Positions 14,610 to 14,942 of a stretch of DNA of 14,942 nt are shown here, in pieces (the first letter of the stretch is position 1; each line of letters begins with the position of its first letter). The position numbers and the translations under genes were made by a program. The notes under the pieces were generated by a model. That model did no database searches. It was not told where the DNA came from and was given only the letters and a program-made list of their open reading frames with translations. The stretch is taken from NCBI GenBank assembly GCA_031273305.1, contig JAISSC010000152.1, positions 1 to 14,942 of the forward strand, read 5' to 3'. The stretch comes from Flavobacteriaceae bacterium. GTDB taxonomy: Bacteria > Bacteroidota > Bacteroidia > Flavobacteriales > Weeksellaceae.

Positions 14610-14942
14610 ATTAAAGTTCACCTGAATTTGATACTTTAAAGAACACAATTTTGCAATACCAAAATGGGTCTCGCATAGTCAAAGTCAGGACGTTCATGTA
14701 GGGGCGTCCCAACGTGTGCGTCTTCACGATCGCAATTTCAGGATTAGGGCGTGCCCCTATCGGGTCGGGCTATCCGTTACAAGTCCTCGCTCGTGCCTCG
14801 CTGTGGGCTTTCCACTACTATCCCTCACGCAGCCTGGTTCCCTATTCATTCATTGTTCCACATCCCAATCATCCCATCAGGGTTGTAGAGACGTCCCAAT
14901 TTGAGGCGTCTCCACGTTATCATTGTTGCATAGCCTGAAAGG
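14610..14942. repeat. Second GC-rich non-coding repeat block (runs off the window end)
   Basis: The first ~55 bp are ordinary AT-rich spacer. At 14666-14689 is the second copy of the word found at 6311-6334. From there to the end the sequence is clearly richer in G and C than the neighbouring genes. It contains GGGC-GT-GCCC at 14747-14756, GTGG (14803-14806) with CCAC (14812-14815), and the hairpin GTAGAGACG (14885-14893) with CGTCTCCAC (14907-14915, one mismatch). The last ten bases, GCCTGAAAGG, repeat 6193-6202. From memory, the passage GGGCGTGCCCCTATCGGG..TATCCGTTACAAGTCCTC..TTTCCACTACTATCCC is a widespread intergenic repeat in flavobacteria. A 74-codon open frame here (14714-14938) has no protein-like features and I do not call it a gene. 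Confidence 0.65.
14666..14689 (+). repeat. Copy 2 of the 24-nt repeat shared with 6311-6334
   Basis: It is identical to 6311-6334 except at one base (GGGTC versus GGGTG before TCGCATAG). It has the same orientation and likewise marks the border of a GC-rich block, here the upstream border rather than the downstream one. Confidence 0.85.

Noticed and set aside
14714..14938. 74-codon open frame on the plus strand in the terminal repeat block
   Set aside because: The translation has no protein-like organisation, the DNA is repeat and hairpin rich, a second overlapping frame is also open, and no promoter box precedes it.

Overview
The window looks like the chromosome of a Bacteroidota bacterium, most likely a flavobacterium. 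The genes are AT-rich. Several starts are preceded by the Bacteroidota -7 promoter box TANNTTTG rather than by Shine-Dalgarno sequences. One gene encodes a cell-surface protein with a type IX secretion (T9SS) C-terminal signal, and another encodes a DUF4369-like/TlpA thioredoxin protein of a kind common in this phylum.

Layout. (1) 2-454: 3' end of a clpX-type unfoldase gene, cut by the window start. (2) 531-2800: a T9SS cargo protein and a 78-residue signal peptide-linker-membrane anchor protein, closed by an intrinsic terminator at 2823-2852. (3) 2853-5793: a secreted or periplasmic TlpA-like thioredoxin protein whose ATG directly follows that terminator's T-run, then pruA (P5C dehydrogenase) 4 nt later. 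(4) 5794-6398: about 600 bp with no gene, filled with short GC-rich palindromes, nested hairpins and a perfect AT-rich 17-bp inverted repeat. (5) 6399-9957: recG and an mpl-type Mur ligase, each with its own candidate TANNTTTG box. (6) 10001-11497 on the minus strand: a RamB/ScfR-type XRE regulator. Divergent from it are aceB and aceA, the glyoxylate shunt (11630-14542), ending in a strong intrinsic terminator. (7) 14610-14942: a second GC-rich non-coding repeat block that shares a 24-nt word (one mismatch) with the block upstream of recG.

How the parts fit together. AceA splits isocitrate into succinate and glyoxylate, and AceB condenses glyoxylate with acetyl-CoA to malate, so the pair allows growth on acetate, fatty acids and other two-carbon sources. 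The divergent regulator belongs to the family that controls acetate and short-chain acyl metabolism in actinobacteria. The 132-bp gap between it and aceB holds a symmetric array of four CGAA/TTCG boxes around a perfect 14-bp palindrome, which is the best operator candidate in the window. PruA (proline catabolism), RecG (replication-fork repair) and Mpl (murein recycling) are housekeeping genes without an obvious joint role.

I found no tRNA, rRNA, CRISPR array or transposase gene. The most unusual material is the two palindrome-rich repeat blocks, the dyad upstream of aceB, the terminator abutting a start codon, and the pairing of a T9SS cargo gene with a tiny anchored protein.
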